Assembly (NCBI GenBank): GCA_040386195.1
Contig: JAZKFV010000001.1
Coordinates: 1-64,000, forward strand
Direction of reading: 5' to 3'
Length of the DNA: 64,000 nucleotides
Source: JAJTCH01 sp040386195
Lineage (GTDB): Bacteria; Pseudomonadota; Alphaproteobacteria; Rickettsiales; UBA1997
Both the position numbers and the translations under genes were made by a program. Positions within the stretch are counted from its first letter, which is position 1. Each line of letters begins with the position of its first letter. Positions 32,718-42,162 of the stretch are shown here, piece by piece. The notes under the pieces were generated by a model. The model was not told where the DNA came from. It did not search any database and worked only from the letters and a program-made list of their open reading frames with translations.

Positions 32718-34121
32718 TTAGGGAATCTGAAACTGAGTAGTATTTTGCGATAATTGATTTGATGATTGTGCGGCAAGAGGTCTGGAAGCTTCAATATGTT
32801 CGATAGCAAACGATCCATCCTTCATCACGCTGCCTTTGTTTCTTCCGCCGCCAACTGTGCTCATATTTAAAGAATGTCCAAATCTAAAATTTTGGATAAC
32901 GGGAATATTATATTTTTGAGCAACTGCTAGTATTTTTTCTTGCAAAATTTCGATTTGTTTATTTTCTGAATCTATGAGCTTTGTAATATCCTCTTTGTTT
33001 AAATCTTCACCACTTCTAACCCTATCTAACAGCTCTGAATCAACTTTAGTATATGCATCATTAGAGCTTTTTTGACCTTTGGAAATTTCAAGCAATGTTG
33101 CTTTAATTTTGGATTGATTTTTTAATAATTTTTCAATGTTAAAAGCGCTTTTTTCGATCAATCCTGAATCTTGGTCATAGACAAGATAATGATATCCAGC
33201 TTCGCCATCGAGCCTAGTTGTAAATAAATTTATCTCGATACATTCCGGAAGCAGCTTGCCTTGTTGTTGTTTTTGAGCAAGAAATCTATCCAATAATTGA
33301 TCAGCATTTTCGTTGCAAGATATGAGTGCGCCAGGTCTTTGAATAAAGCCTTCCAAGGCAATAGCATATTTTTCTGATGGTTCAAAAAAAGAGCTATCTA
33401 AGTGGCGTAAATCATATTGCTCATCATTTTCATCAATTGTTAAAGAATGAAACGGGTTGCCACAATGCATTGGATAAAATTCAAATTCTTCTAAAGAATC
33501 TAATTTATTATCTGGATTGAATAATATTGTTCTGGGCTCTAAAACAACCTTGCCAGTTCTTAGTAAGTCCACCAACTCTTGTGCGGCGATCTGGTATTTT
33601 TCTATTTCTACTGGTGCAAATCTTGCTGGCGATTGTCTTAGAAGGCAATAAAGCGCAGTTGAGCAGATAAATTGGCAAATGCCGTTGCTTTGTAAAATGG
33701 TCGCAAATGTATTATCGCTAAATCCAAACATCTTCACCGCCAAATTTTTCTGGTCAGGATTTTTTTCAAAATAATCAACAACGAATGGAACCTTATTTTG
33801 AAAGCTCCAGCCCCCCATTGTTGGCATCATATTCCAACCATTATTTATGCAATCGATAATTTGCTCAGCGCCAATTTTTGGATCAACAGCTTCTCTGACC
33901 ATCTCATTTCCATCATTGTGCTGATTAACCAAACTTCCATCTGAATATCGCACATATTTAACACAAAAACCCGCCGCAACTAAAGCTGAAATTTTATTTT
34001 GAATATCAACTTGACCAAGACCACTTGAAGTTGCAATTAAGGCTATGATTGGGTTTGACGAATCGCCAACAGTTTGCCATTGATATGAAGATGCAATTTT
34101 TGTTTGTTTTTCTTTTTTCAT
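32718..34121 (-). CDS. S66-type (LD-carboxypeptidase-like) protein
   Basis: About 467 residues from the preferred ATG at 34121 (an upstream ATG at 34178 would add 19 residues). It resembles the S66 serine peptidase fold: ALIATSSGLGQVD near the start, MPTMGGWSFQNKVPFV, then MFGFSDNT, whose Ser is the likely nucleophile, and a C-terminal FRFGHS that could supply the catalytic His. S66 enzymes trim murein peptides or inactivate microcin-type conjugates. This protein is longer than typical members (about 310-340) and has an extra central region with a coiled-coil-like segment (about residues 360-430). It is divergent; activity is not assured. Confidence 0.65.
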   Translation of the reverse strand: MKKEKQTKIASSYQWQTVGDSSNPIIALIATSSGLGQVDIQNKISALVAAGFCVKYVRYSDGSLVNQHNDGNEMVREAVDPKIGAEQIIDCINNGWNMMPTMGGWSFQNKVPFVVDYFEKNPDQKNLAVKMFGFSDNTFATILQSNGICQFICSTALYCLLRQSPARFAPVEIEKYQIAAQELVDLLRTGKVVLEPRTILFNPDNKLDSLEEFEFYPMHCGNPFHSLTIDENDEQYDLRHLDSSFFEPSEKYAIALEGFIQRPGALISCNENADQLLDRFLAQKQQQGKLLPECIEINLFTTRLDGEAGYHYLVYDQDSGLIEKSAFNIEKLLKNQSKIKATLLEISKGQKSSNDAYTKVDSELLDRVRSGEDLNKEDITKLIDSENKQIEILQEKILAVAQKYNIPVIQNFRFGHSLNMSTVGGGRNKGSVMKDGSFAIEHIEASRPLAAQSSNQLSQNTTQFQIP

Positions 34122-34262
34122 TTTGAGTGTAAATTTAGTTATGCAACAAAGCCTACTTTTATAATTTTCATAAGCCAAAAATTTTCAATCATTTCTTGAC
34201 AAAATAGCTATTTGTCATACATTTTCAATCTATATGTATTACAACTCAATTTAATTATCTAT

Positions 34263-34526
34263 ATGTCCGACGTATTAATTCAGGTTAGAGTTGATTCAAC
34301 TCTAAAAAAACATGCCGAAAATGTTCTTATGGCTATGGGTTTAAAAACTTCAGAAGCGATCAGGATATTTTTGCAGCAAACCATCAATGATCAAGCTTTT
34401 CCATTTCAGCCAAATGCTCACAAAACTCCAAACAAAACCACTCTTAAGGCTTTTAAGGAAGTAAAAAATGGTCAATCTGTTGATTCAACTTTAGTGAATT
34501 TTAAGAAGTCATTAAAAACTAAATAA
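34263..34526 (+). CDS. RelB/DinJ-family antitoxin
   Basis: An 87-residue antitoxin with an N-terminal ribbon-helix-helix (VLIQVRVDSTLKKHAENVL, then GLKTSEAIRIFLQQTI) and a flexible C-terminus. The ATG at 34263 matches the family N-terminus; an upstream start at 34212 would add 17 hydrophobic residues that do not fit. RelB/DinJ proteins neutralise a YafQ/RelE toxin and repress their own operon. The partner downstream is truncated, so this is probably an orphan antitoxin. Confidence 0.88.
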   Translation: MSDVLIQVRVDSTLKKHAENVLMAMGLKTSEAIRIFLQQTINDQAFPFQPNAHKTPNKTTLKAFKEVKNGQSVDSTLVNFKKSLKTK

Positions 34527-34558
34527 AAATTCTATTAATTTTTTTCATAACACCACAA

Positions 34559-34705
34559 ATGAAAATAATCAGACAATCCAATAGTTTTATCCGCGATTTG
34601 AAGAAAGTTAAAAAACGATCCAAGAATTTGGATAAACTTTATTTGATTGTAGAGAAGTTAGCCAAAGATCAACCGAAACTCACGCGGATTTATTCTGATC
34701 AATAA
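34559..34705 (+). pseudogene. Truncated YafQ-type toxin
   Basis: Only 48 codons remain of a YafQ-like RNase toxin (MKIIRQSNSFIRDLKKVKKR, then NLDKLYLIVEKL). The family is about 90 residues long, and the histidines and aspartate needed for mRNA cleavage lie in the missing half. It starts 32 bases after the RelB/DinJ stop, the normal antitoxin-toxin order. The fragment is too short to be active. Confidence 0.75.
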
Positions 34706-34733
34706 CAAAATTTATTAACATAAAAAAATTATT

Positions 34734-35957
34734 ATGAAAAAAATATCAGTGAAAAACCCAGTTGTAGAGCTGGACGGCGATGAAATGACTCGCGTTATTT
34801 GGAAGTTTATTAAGGAGAAATTGATTCTGCCTTATTTGGATTTGGATATTAAATATTTTGATTTGGGCGTGCAAAGCCGTGATGCAACTTCTGATCAAAT
34901 TACTATTGATGCGGCGAATGCGATTAAGCAATTTGGGGTTGGGATTAAGTGTGCTACGATTACGCCGGATGAGGCGCGTCAGAAAGAATTTAATTTGAAG
35001 GAAATTTGGAAATCGCCAAATGGAACGATTCGAAATATTTTGGATGGCACGGTTTTTCGTGAGCCGATTGTTTGTTCTAATGTGCCGCGCATCGTTTCCA
35101 ACTGGACTTCGCCAATTATTGTTGGGCGGCATGCGTTTGGAGATCAATATAAGGCGACGGATTTTGTTGTTCCTGGTGCTGGAAAATTAACCATCAAATT
35201 TGAAGGTGTGGATGGGAAAATTATTGAGCGCGAAGTCTTTGAATTTAAGAGTTCCGGCGTGGCGATGGCAATGTATAATGTTGATGAATCAATTCGTGGT
35301 TTTGCCCATTCTTGCTTCAACATTGCGCTACAAAAAGGCTGGCCGCTTTATTTATCGACTAAAAATACCATTTTGAAAAAATACGATAATCGCTTTAAAG
35401 AAATTTTTGCTGAGATTTATGAAGTTGAATTCAAAGATAAATTTGCTGAGAAAAAAATCGTTTATGAGCATCGTTTGATCGATGATATGGTTGCTTCTGC
35501 TCTGAAATGGAGCGGCAGTTTTGTTTGGGCTTGTAAAAATTATGATGGCGATGTGCAGTCGGATTCGGTGGCGCAAGGCTTTGGATCGCTGGGTTTAATG
35601 ACCTCGGTTTTAATTACGCCTGATGGGCAAATTATGGAAGCTGAAGCGGCGCACGGAACGGTGACTCGCCATTTTAGAGATTATCAACAAGGCAAACCAA
35701 CTTCCACCAACCCAATCGCCTCAATATTTGCTTGGACTCGCGGTTTGGAATTTCGGGGTAAAAAAGATGGCAATTCTGAGTTGATTAATTTCTGCCACAT
35801 TTTAGAAAAAGTTTGTTTGCAAACAGTTGAAAGCGGCAAAATGACTAAAGATTTAGCGGTTTGCATTCATGGAAATAAAGTTGAACACGGCAAACATTAT
35901 CTTTACACCGAAGAATTTTTGGATGCGATTGATGAGAATTTGCGCAAGAAGTTTTAA
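34734..35957 (+). CDS. icd: NADP-dependent isocitrate dehydrogenase
   Basis: A 407-residue enzyme of the eukaryote-like (subfamily II) NADP isocitrate dehydrogenases: VVELDGDEMTRVIWKFIKEK at the N-terminus, SPNGTIRNILDGTVFREPI for isocitrate binding, DDMVASALKWSG for metal, and EAAHGTVTRHFR toward the C-terminus. It oxidises isocitrate to 2-oxoglutarate with NADPH formation in the TCA cycle. The length is normal and all core motifs are intact. It stands alone, between the degraded toxin-antitoxin pair and the second LRR gene. Confidence 0.97.
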   Translation: MKKISVKNPVVELDGDEMTRVIWKFIKEKLILPYLDLDIKYFDLGVQSRDATSDQITIDAANAIKQFGVGIKCATITPDEARQKEFNLKEIWKSPNGTIRNILDGTVFREPIVCSNVPRIVSNWTSPIIVGRHAFGDQYKATDFVVPGAGKLTIKFEGVDGKIIEREVFEFKSSGVAMAMYNVDESIRGFAHSCFNIALQKGWPLYLSTKNTILKKYDNRFKEIFAEIYEVEFKDKFAEKKIVYEHRLIDDMVASALKWSGSFVWACKNYDGDVQSDSVAQGFGSLGLMTSVLITPDGQIMEAEAAHGTVTRHFRDYQQGKPTSTNPIASIFAWTRGLEFRGKKDGNSELINFCHILEKVCLQTVESGKMTKDLAVCIHGNKVEHGKHYLYTEEFLDAIDENLRKKF

Positions 35958-36024
35958 TTTTTAGTTTAAAAAATAAGAAATAGTAAATTTGTTCACAATA
36001 ATTCTACTAACAAAATAATATTAT

Positions 36025-37440
36025 ATGTTTTCGGTTTCAGAATATTTAAGAAATAATCCACAATTAACCACGATTACGCTGAGTCAAATTGAATTGGCAG
36101 GCGTAAGAGTAATTGGGGAAGATTTAAAAAAACCAGACACAATATTAACAAGTATCGTTTTGCAAAACTGTAGAATTGGCAATGATGGAGCGCGAGAAAT
36201 TTCAGATGCGTTAGCAACAAACTCAACGTTAAAAAATCTTAGTTTGGTGCAATGTGATATTTCTTCTAGCGGAGCAGAGGCAATTGCTGATGATTTAAAT
36301 AAAAACTCAACTTTAACTAGTCTTGATTTAAGTTTTAATGGCATTAATGATCAGGGTTTAATAGCAATTGCTAAGACTTTAAAAACACACAAAACATTAA
36401 CCACCTTTCGTCTCAGATCTAATCACAACCCAGGTGGGTTACCAAGAGCAATTGTTTTTGCGTTAAAAACAAACACAGCGCTAACCACTATTGATCTAGG
36501 TGGAAATCGTATTGATGATGATGTGGCGGTATTAATTGCTGAGGTTTTAAAAACCAACTCAACATTGACTGGTCTTGGTCTGTCTGGATGTGGAATTAGT
36601 GATAAAGGCGTAAGGGAAATTGTTGAAGCTTTAAAAACCAATAAAACATTGACCCGTCTTAGTTTATCTGAATGCAAAGTTAGTGCCGCAGCAACAATGG
36701 AAATTGCAAAGGTTTTAGAAGTTAATACAACATTAAAAACTCTTGATTTGAGCTCCAATGCTCAAATTGGAGCTGATGGAGTAAAAGCAATTTCAGAGGT
36801 TTTAAAAACTAATAAAACATTATTTGACCTTGATCTGTCCGGATGCGCTCTGCGTAGAGAAATTGTTGGTTTGGCTGAAGCCTTAAAAGAAAATACAACA
36901 TTAGCCAGACTTGGTTTGGCAAATAATGGAATGGATAAAAAAACATTAGATGGGTCGACAGATGACAAAGCTGCCAAAGCATTGGCCGAAATGCTGGAAA
37001 CAAACTTAACATTGATTCATCTTGATGTGGGAGTTGTGAGTGATGAAGGGGCGCTGGCAATTGCCAAGGCTATTATAAAGTTAAAATCTTCAGCCCGTGC
37101 TTTGATTGAAATAGATGCTGGAACAGAAAGACATTCCAGGCTTTTTGATCAGGCTATTGAAATCAATAAAATGCTTTCTGTGTATTTGGGTCACAATCAA
37201 AAAGACCATCCGCTCTCGGTACTTCCTTTAGATGTGATGAGGATGGTTCAAGAACTTGCGGTAGAACATCTTCCATTACAAGATTCAGACACTTTGATGA
37301 AGCGGGTGCTTGATGAGATTAGATTGAAAGTTAAAGATGAAAAAAAAGAGAAGCCAGATTCTCCTAAAGAAACAAGCGCTTCAACTTTGATGGGCGAGGA
37401 ACAAAAAGAAGAGCGTTCTTCGACAGGACGCGATGAATAG
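36025..37440 (+). CDS. Ribonuclease-inhibitor-type LRR protein
   Basis: A 471-residue protein made largely of about eleven regular 28-residue LRRs (residues about 10-340), such as NSTLTSLDLSFNGINDQG and NKTLTRLSLSECKVS with LxxLxLxxN/C spacing and intervening EIAEALKTN helices. This is the NOD/RNI repeat class, which is most common in eukaryotes. The C-terminal 110 residues are helical with a charged, low-complexity tail. There is no signal peptide. Such proteins in intracellular bacteria are often candidate effectors; that is inference. It is more regular than the LRR protein at 286-1509 and not an obvious recent duplicate of it. Confidence 0.85.
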   Translation: MFSVSEYLRNNPQLTTITLSQIELAGVRVIGEDLKKPDTILTSIVLQNCRIGNDGAREISDALATNSTLKNLSLVQCDISSSGAEAIADDLNKNSTLTSLDLSFNGINDQGLIAIAKTLKTHKTLTTFRLRSNHNPGGLPRAIVFALKTNTALTTIDLGGNRIDDDVAVLIAEVLKTNSTLTGLGLSGCGISDKGVREIVEALKTNKTLTRLSLSECKVSAAATMEIAKVLEVNTTLKTLDLSSNAQIGADGVKAISEVLKTNKTLFDLDLSGCALRREIVGLAEALKENTTLARLGLANNGMDKKTLDGSTDDKAAKALAEMLETNLTLIHLDVGVVSDEGALAIAKAIIKLKSSARALIEIDAGTERHSRLFDQAIEINKMLSVYLGHNQKDHPLSVLPLDVMRMVQELAVEHLPLQDSDTLMKRVLDEIRLKVKDEKKEKPDSPKETSASTLMGEEQKEERSSTGRDE

Positions 37441-37542
37441 AATTAAAGCATTTTTTTGTTGAAGTTAATTTTTTTCACAAAATGGTCGTAATTTTTAATC
37501 TATAATTGATAAAAATTTAAAAAATAAATTTTATCGCTAAAA

Positions 37543-38463
37543 ATGAGAATACTTCCATTTAGATTTGCACAGAGATTTCTTGCATCAAGAATTCAGACGG
37601 CTTCTCTTGAATCAAGATCGGCAATTGGTTTGATTGAAAGAATGAAAGATCCTTTTGTATTACCGCATATTATCAATATCAAATTTTATCCCGAAATTCC
37701 AGAGCCAGATCTTGCCGCTGTCGATAAAATTGAAAATTTATTTTATCAATTAAGACCCGTTGAGCAAGAATGGGGAGCAAAATTGATAGAAAGACAAACG
37801 ATGAAACAAATCGCTCCAGAGCTTGCAAAAAGCGTCTTGGAGCTAGAAGAACATCTAGCTTTTCAAAGCTCTTTTTGGTCGCTGATTTTAGCTTCGCGAA
37901 ATCATTCAGGGCCAGCAGAGATTCATACGGATAACAAATTTGGAACTGTTAATAGCGAATTTGAAATTCAAAATCCGGTAACTCTTTTAGCTTATTTATT
38001 CAATAGATGGAAAGTGCCAACTGAATTTTCTGATTTTAGTAATATTAAATCCTGCAATCCAATTTTGCTGAATGACGATATTATCAACATATTACATCAG
38101 CCATTATTTGTGTTTAAAACCAGATCGGGAAGTTTTCTTGCACCACTTTTAATTACTAAAAATGATGTAACCATTATCGTTGATATTCCTCAAAATGAGG
38201 GAATTGCTGCATCAAATCAAACATCGGAATTGGCGTTAGAAAATTTTCGTGAAGCAATTTATAACACTTTTGAAAAAGGGCATTTTGACAGTGTTTTGCT
38301 AGAACCAGGAATGGGAGTTTTGTTCAAAGGCATTCCTCATCGCCGAGCGCCAATTATAGAAGATGAAAATAGCGTGCGTGATCCTTCAAAAAGGATTTTG
38401 GTTGCCAGTGTTAGCCAAGTTAGCACTGGTCATAAGGCGATTGCGTTAGATCGTGGTCGTTAA
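37543..38463 (+). CDS. Possible Fe(II)/2-oxoglutarate oxygenase (TauD-like)
   Basis: A 306-residue protein. AEIHTDNKFG (about residue 128) contains an HxD pair, and LLEPGMGVLFKGIPHRRAPI (about 250-270) followed by SKRILVASVSQ looks like the distal His and the Arg that binds 2-oxoglutarate in clavaminate synthase/TauD-like enzymes. The first 30 residues are basic and hydrophobic but not a clear signal peptide. The overall similarity is weak, so the oxygenase call rests on these motifs only. It overlaps the stop of the convergent LigE gene by four bases. Confidence 0.5.
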   Translation: MRILPFRFAQRFLASRIQTASLESRSAIGLIERMKDPFVLPHIINIKFYPEIPEPDLAAVDKIENLFYQLRPVEQEWGAKLIERQTMKQIAPELAKSVLELEEHLAFQSSFWSLILASRNHSGPAEIHTDNKFGTVNSEFEIQNPVTLLAYLFNRWKVPTEFSDFSNIKSCNPILLNDDIINILHQPLFVFKTRSGSFLAPLLITKNDVTIIVDIPQNEGIAASNQTSELALENFREAIYNTFEKGHFDSVLLEPGMGVLFKGIPHRRAPIIEDENSVRDPSKRILVASVSQVSTGHKAIALDRGR

Positions 38464-39317
38464 TTTTGTTTTTGAATTATAAAATCATAATCCTCACGCA
38501 TTCTCATAAAACTAGCGAAGCGTGGTTTGCCGTCTTTAGTTTTTCCGTAATATTTGTAAGTAATAATCGCGCCAATTGGCGGCGGATTTTGGCGCATTTC
38601 ATCGCTAAAGCCGCCGCCGATTTTAAATTTTATTCCTTGTTCATTTTCCACCAAAAGCGCGCCCATCATTTTTTGATATTTGCCTTTTCCTTCAATAATT
38701 TTAAGCACTTTGGCTTCAGCATCGGCAAAAGTTTTTAGCTTTAATAAATCATCATTGCGCGTGGCCTGATATAAAGCATCTTTGTGGTGCAAAACCAAAC
38801 CTTCGCCGCCGTTTTTTACCACTTCATTCAAGCTTTTCATTAAAGCTTTTTGATCGGAAACTGGCGATTGCTCAATCACTTTCAAATAAGGCGAGTTTGC
38901 GCTTGTCACCAATTCTTGCAAGGCTTGCAGCCTTTGCTCAAAAGTGCCGCTGTGTTTGGGTAAATCAAAAAGCATAAAATGAATTTTGCGCCAATCATCA
39001 TCATTATCAGAATCATTTCTAACAATTGCCGAAACTGCTTCAAACTTGCCGCGCCCAATCCACAACTTACCTTCAAAAACCTGATCGGGAAAATTTTTGG
39101 TGAACCATTTTGGTGGGTGATAAATATTTCCTTCCTTAGAAATCAAATTCTTGCCATCCCAATAACCACGCATTCCATCCAATTTTTCGCTAACCAAATA
39201 TTTGGCTAAATCAATATCTGAATGATAAATATTCGCCAATTGAATCGGCGGTGCATCAGCTTGGGCAAGGTTGGAGGCGAGAGCGATGAGCAAAAAGATG
39301 ATCTTGAATTTTGACAT
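38460..39317 (-). CDS. ligE: Exported ATP-dependent DNA ligase (LigE-like)
   Basis: A 285-residue minimal ATP-dependent DNA ligase. A signal peptide (residues 1-20, IIFLLIALASNLAQA) precedes the adenylation domain with the catalytic lysine K45 in SEKLDGMRGYWDG, FEGKLWIGRGKFEAV, GGEGLVLHH and LLKLKTF, and ends in a short OB-fold. Lig E enzymes carry signal peptides and are thought to act on DNA in the periplasm, often in naturally competent bacteria. The presence of pilT elsewhere in the window fits but does not prove a DNA-uptake role. Confidence 0.9.
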   Translation of the reverse strand: MSKFKIIFLLIALASNLAQADAPPIQLANIYHSDIDLAKYLVSEKLDGMRGYWDGKNLISKEGNIYHPPKWFTKNFPDQVFEGKLWIGRGKFEAVSAIVRNDSDNDDDWRKIHFMLFDLPKHSGTFEQRLQALQELVTSANSPYLKVIEQSPVSDQKALMKSLNEVVKNGGEGLVLHHKDALYQATRNDDLLKLKTFADAEAKVLKIIEGKGKYQKMMGALLVENEQGIKFKIGGGFSDEMRQNPPPIGAIITYKYYGKTKDGKPRFASFMRMREDYDFIIQKQN

Positions 39318-39417
39318 TGGGTTTTTAAATTGGTTTGGATTTAGGAAAATAATTTAGATTTTACTTTTAAGCAATAGCGCGCTACATTGCCGCGCCAATT
39401 CTAATCTTTAATCACAT

Positions 39418-40506
39418 ATGCAAAAAATATTTTTTACTCTTTTAGCTTTGTCCATTTTAACTTCCTGTCAAAGCACTCACCAATCTCGCCAACAAAATTT
39501 GCAAAAAATTTGGGGCGAATATTTTGGAGAAGGGTTTAATGAAACCAAGGCAATTGAGGTTTTGGTGGCAACTAATCGCAATTCTCGCAGTGCTAATTTT
39601 GGTTGTGCAGATGAGAATTTTGGAGTTGATGCGGATGATAAATTAAAATTTGGTGCTTGCAAAATTAATGTGCCAAAAAATCACATCACTGGCGATATTG
39701 TGCTGGGTGATAATCGTCAATCTTCTAATGATTATTTCAAAGTTTTATCCGCCAAAAATCTTGATGAGGCAGCGTTGATTAAAAATTTAAAAAATTCTGG
39801 ACGCCCAGTTTTAATTTTTGTTCACGGTTTTAATGTTAAATATAACGAGGCAGTTCTAAGAGCCGCAGGTTTGGCTTATGATTTAAAATATCAAGGCGCC
39901 ATTGTTTTATTCAGCTGGCCGTCAGGATCAAAAGGTGGATTTTTTGAAGAAAAAATGATCAACAAAACTTACGACCAAAACCTTGCCAACGCTAAAAAAT
40001 CAGTTGATGCGTTGCAAAACTTTTTACTCAAATTACACCAAAACGACATTGAAGTAAATTTGGTGGTGCATTCAATGGGGCACCAAGTGGTTTTGCCGGC
40101 TTTGGCAAAACTTAATCAACAAAAACCAAATACAATTTTTATTAATCATTTGATTTTAAACGCGCCAGATTTTGAAGTTGCTGAGTTTAAAAACCTCACC
40201 AAAAATTTAAAACAAATCAGCCAGAACACTACGCTTTATTGCTCTTACAACGACAAAGCCATGAGCGCTTCTAAAACTTTAAACAGCAATGAACGACTCG
40301 GCGCTTGCACTTTTTCGGAAGATTTTGACACCATAAATGTTAGTGCGGTTGATGATTCAACATTTGGGTTAGGGCACGGCTATTATTCTTCGCGCGCCAT
40401 TTTGACTGATGTGTTTCAAAACCTAATCGGCATTCCCGCTGATCGCAGATTGTTTATTATCAAGAGCGAGCCAAACAGCACTGAGAAATATTTGCTCAGA
40501 AAGTAG
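39418..40506 (+). CDS. DUF900-type alpha/beta-hydrolase lipoprotein
   Basis: A 362-residue protein with a lipoprotein signal peptide ending at LTSC (Cys17). The body matches alpha/beta hydrolases of the DUF900 type: VLVATNRNSRS, LIFVHGFNVKYNEAV, FSWPSGSKGG, then the nucleophile elbow VVHSMGHQV with Ser in the middle, and a late GLGHGYY that would supply the catalytic His. The enzyme is presumably anchored in an envelope membrane. Its substrate is unknown; esterase or lipase activity is plausible. Confidence 0.85.
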   Translation: MQKIFFTLLALSILTSCQSTHQSRQQNLQKIWGEYFGEGFNETKAIEVLVATNRNSRSANFGCADENFGVDADDKLKFGACKINVPKNHITGDIVLGDNRQSSNDYFKVLSAKNLDEAALIKNLKNSGRPVLIFVHGFNVKYNEAVLRAAGLAYDLKYQGAIVLFSWPSGSKGGFFEEKMINKTYDQNLANAKKSVDALQNFLLKLHQNDIEVNLVVHSMGHQVVLPALAKLNQQKPNTIFINHLILNAPDFEVAEFKNLTKNLKQISQNTTLYCSYNDKAMSASKTLNSNERLGACTFSEDFDTINVSAVDDSTFGLGHGYYSSRAILTDVFQNLIGIPADRRLFIIKSEPNSTEKYLLRK

Positions 40507-40568
40507 TGATGATTGCTTTACTCAGGAAAAATGTAGCTAAAAATATTCACAATCAAAAACAACAATTT

Positions 40569-42161
40569 TTAATCCGTCACCGTCTCAACCCCAACTTTAG
40601 GCTGCTCCACGCTCTGAGGCTTGATCCCCAAAATTGGCGCAATGCCTTGAATCACTTTGCCGGCAACCGGCGCGGCAACCATTCCGCCAGTGTTGAAGCT
40701 ATAATTCGGGCGATCAAAAGACACAAAAATTAAATATTTAGGTTTGGAAGTTGGAAACACCGCCACAAAAGAAGCCATGGTTTTAGACTCGCTATATTTT
40801 CCAAACTCAGCTCTCTCGGCAGTTCCGGTTTTGCCGCCAACTTCATAACCAACAATATCGGCATTTTTTCCAGTGCCAGTCAGCACCACATTTCTAAGCA
40901 TTTGACGCATTGTTTCAGAAGTTGAGGGCTTAATAATTCTGCGCCCGCTGGGCTCTTTTTCTAATTTGATAAAAGATGGTTGATGCAAAATTCCGCCATT
41001 AACAATTCCCGAAACTGCGGTCGCCATATGGAGCGGCGTGACAGCAATTCCGTGTCCGTAAGCGATGGTGTAAAGATTAATTTCGCGCCAAATTTTAGGA
41101 TAGATTGGTTTGCTAAGCGCAGGAAAATCGCTGTCAATGCGGCTTAAAAGCCCAAATTTTTCAAGCATTTCTTTTTGGCGTTTCACCCCAATTTTTTTGG
41201 CAAGCTCAATAGTGCCAATGTTGGAAGAGTGAGAAAAAATTTCAGCAACCGTAGCATAACCTTTGATCGGATGATCATCTTTAATAGTGAAGCGCCCATA
41301 TTTGACTGGATTGGTCACATCAAAACTGTCAGTCATTTTCACCAAATTATCTTCAAATGCCATCGTATTAGTGAAGATTTTGAAGATCGAACCAAGCTCA
41401 TAAACCCCATAAGTGGCGCGGTTGAAACGCTCATTGTGGCTGGCTTCCATTTGTCGATTTGGATCAAAATTGGGCTGGCTGGCAACCGCCAAAACTTCGC
41501 CATTAGTCACATCCATAATCAACCCCGAAGCCGCCATCGCCTTATATTTTTCAATGCCGCGCGCCAATTCATCGCTCAAAACATCTTGCAATCTCACATC
41601 CATCGCCAGCTGCAAATCTTTGCCGGCGCGTAGTGATTTATCATAAGCCATCTCCGCGCCCGCCAAGCCTTTGCGGTCTAAATCCACATAGCCAACAATA
41701 TGCGCCAAGATTGATTTTTGCGGATAAATGCGCACCAAATCATCATCAAAAATCAACCCCGCCATTTTTAAAGATTGCACCGCTTCCTCTTCTTTTGGAG
41801 TCACGCCGCGCTTGACTAAAAGCCAATTATGATCTTTTTTGGAAGAGATTTTTTTGATAATATCCTGATATTTTAACTCAGGAAAAATTCCAACTAATTC
41901 TTTAGCGATAAGATCCGGCTTTTTAACCAAAACCGTGCTAATATAAAGCGATTTCGCCTTCAAATCCGTCGCCACAATCACCCCATTACGATCAATAATA
42001 TTCGCCCGCTTGCGGTTTTTATTCGGATCATAAAATTTATTAACAAAAACCTTATCACCCGAAGCCACCACAATAACCAAACGACAAGCCACCCCAAAAA
42101 AAGCCAACACCAAACAAAAATACAAAAACCTAACCCGCCCTTTGCCTAGCTCGTTGTTCAT
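40569..42161 (-). CDS. ftsI: Cell division transpeptidase FtsI (PBP3)
   Basis: A 530-residue class B penicillin-binding protein that crosslinks septal peptidoglycan. It has a single N-terminal membrane anchor (VRFLYFCLVLAFFGVACRL), a dimerisation domain with RANIIDRNGVIVATDL, and the transpeptidase domain with SIFK (near residue 255), SSN (near 313) and KTGTAE (near 442). The ATG at 42161 is one base after the thiC stop; an alternative start at 42218 would overlap thiC by 56 bases. No other division or murein-cluster genes flank it, so it is displaced from the usual dcw position. Confidence 0.95.
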   Translation of the reverse strand: MNNELGKGRVRFLYFCLVLAFFGVACRLVIVVASGDKVFVNKFYDPNKNRKRANIIDRNGVIVATDLKAKSLYISTVLVKKPDLIAKELVGIFPELKYQDIIKKISSKKDHNWLLVKRGVTPKEEEAVQSLKMAGLIFDDDLVRIYPQKSILAHIVGYVDLDRKGLAGAEMAYDKSLRAGKDLQLAMDVRLQDVLSDELARGIEKYKAMAASGLIMDVTNGEVLAVASQPNFDPNRQMEASHNERFNRATYGVYELGSIFKIFTNTMAFEDNLVKMTDSFDVTNPVKYGRFTIKDDHPIKGYATVAEIFSHSSNIGTIELAKKIGVKRQKEMLEKFGLLSRIDSDFPALSKPIYPKIWREINLYTIAYGHGIAVTPLHMATAVSGIVNGGILHQPSFIKLEKEPSGRRIIKPSTSETMRQMLRNVVLTGTGKNADIVGYEVGGKTGTAERAEFGKYSESKTMASFVAVFPTSKPKYLIFVSFDRPNYSFNTGGMVAAPVAGKVIQGIAPILGIKPQSVEQPKVGVETVTD

Positions 42162-42162
42162 A

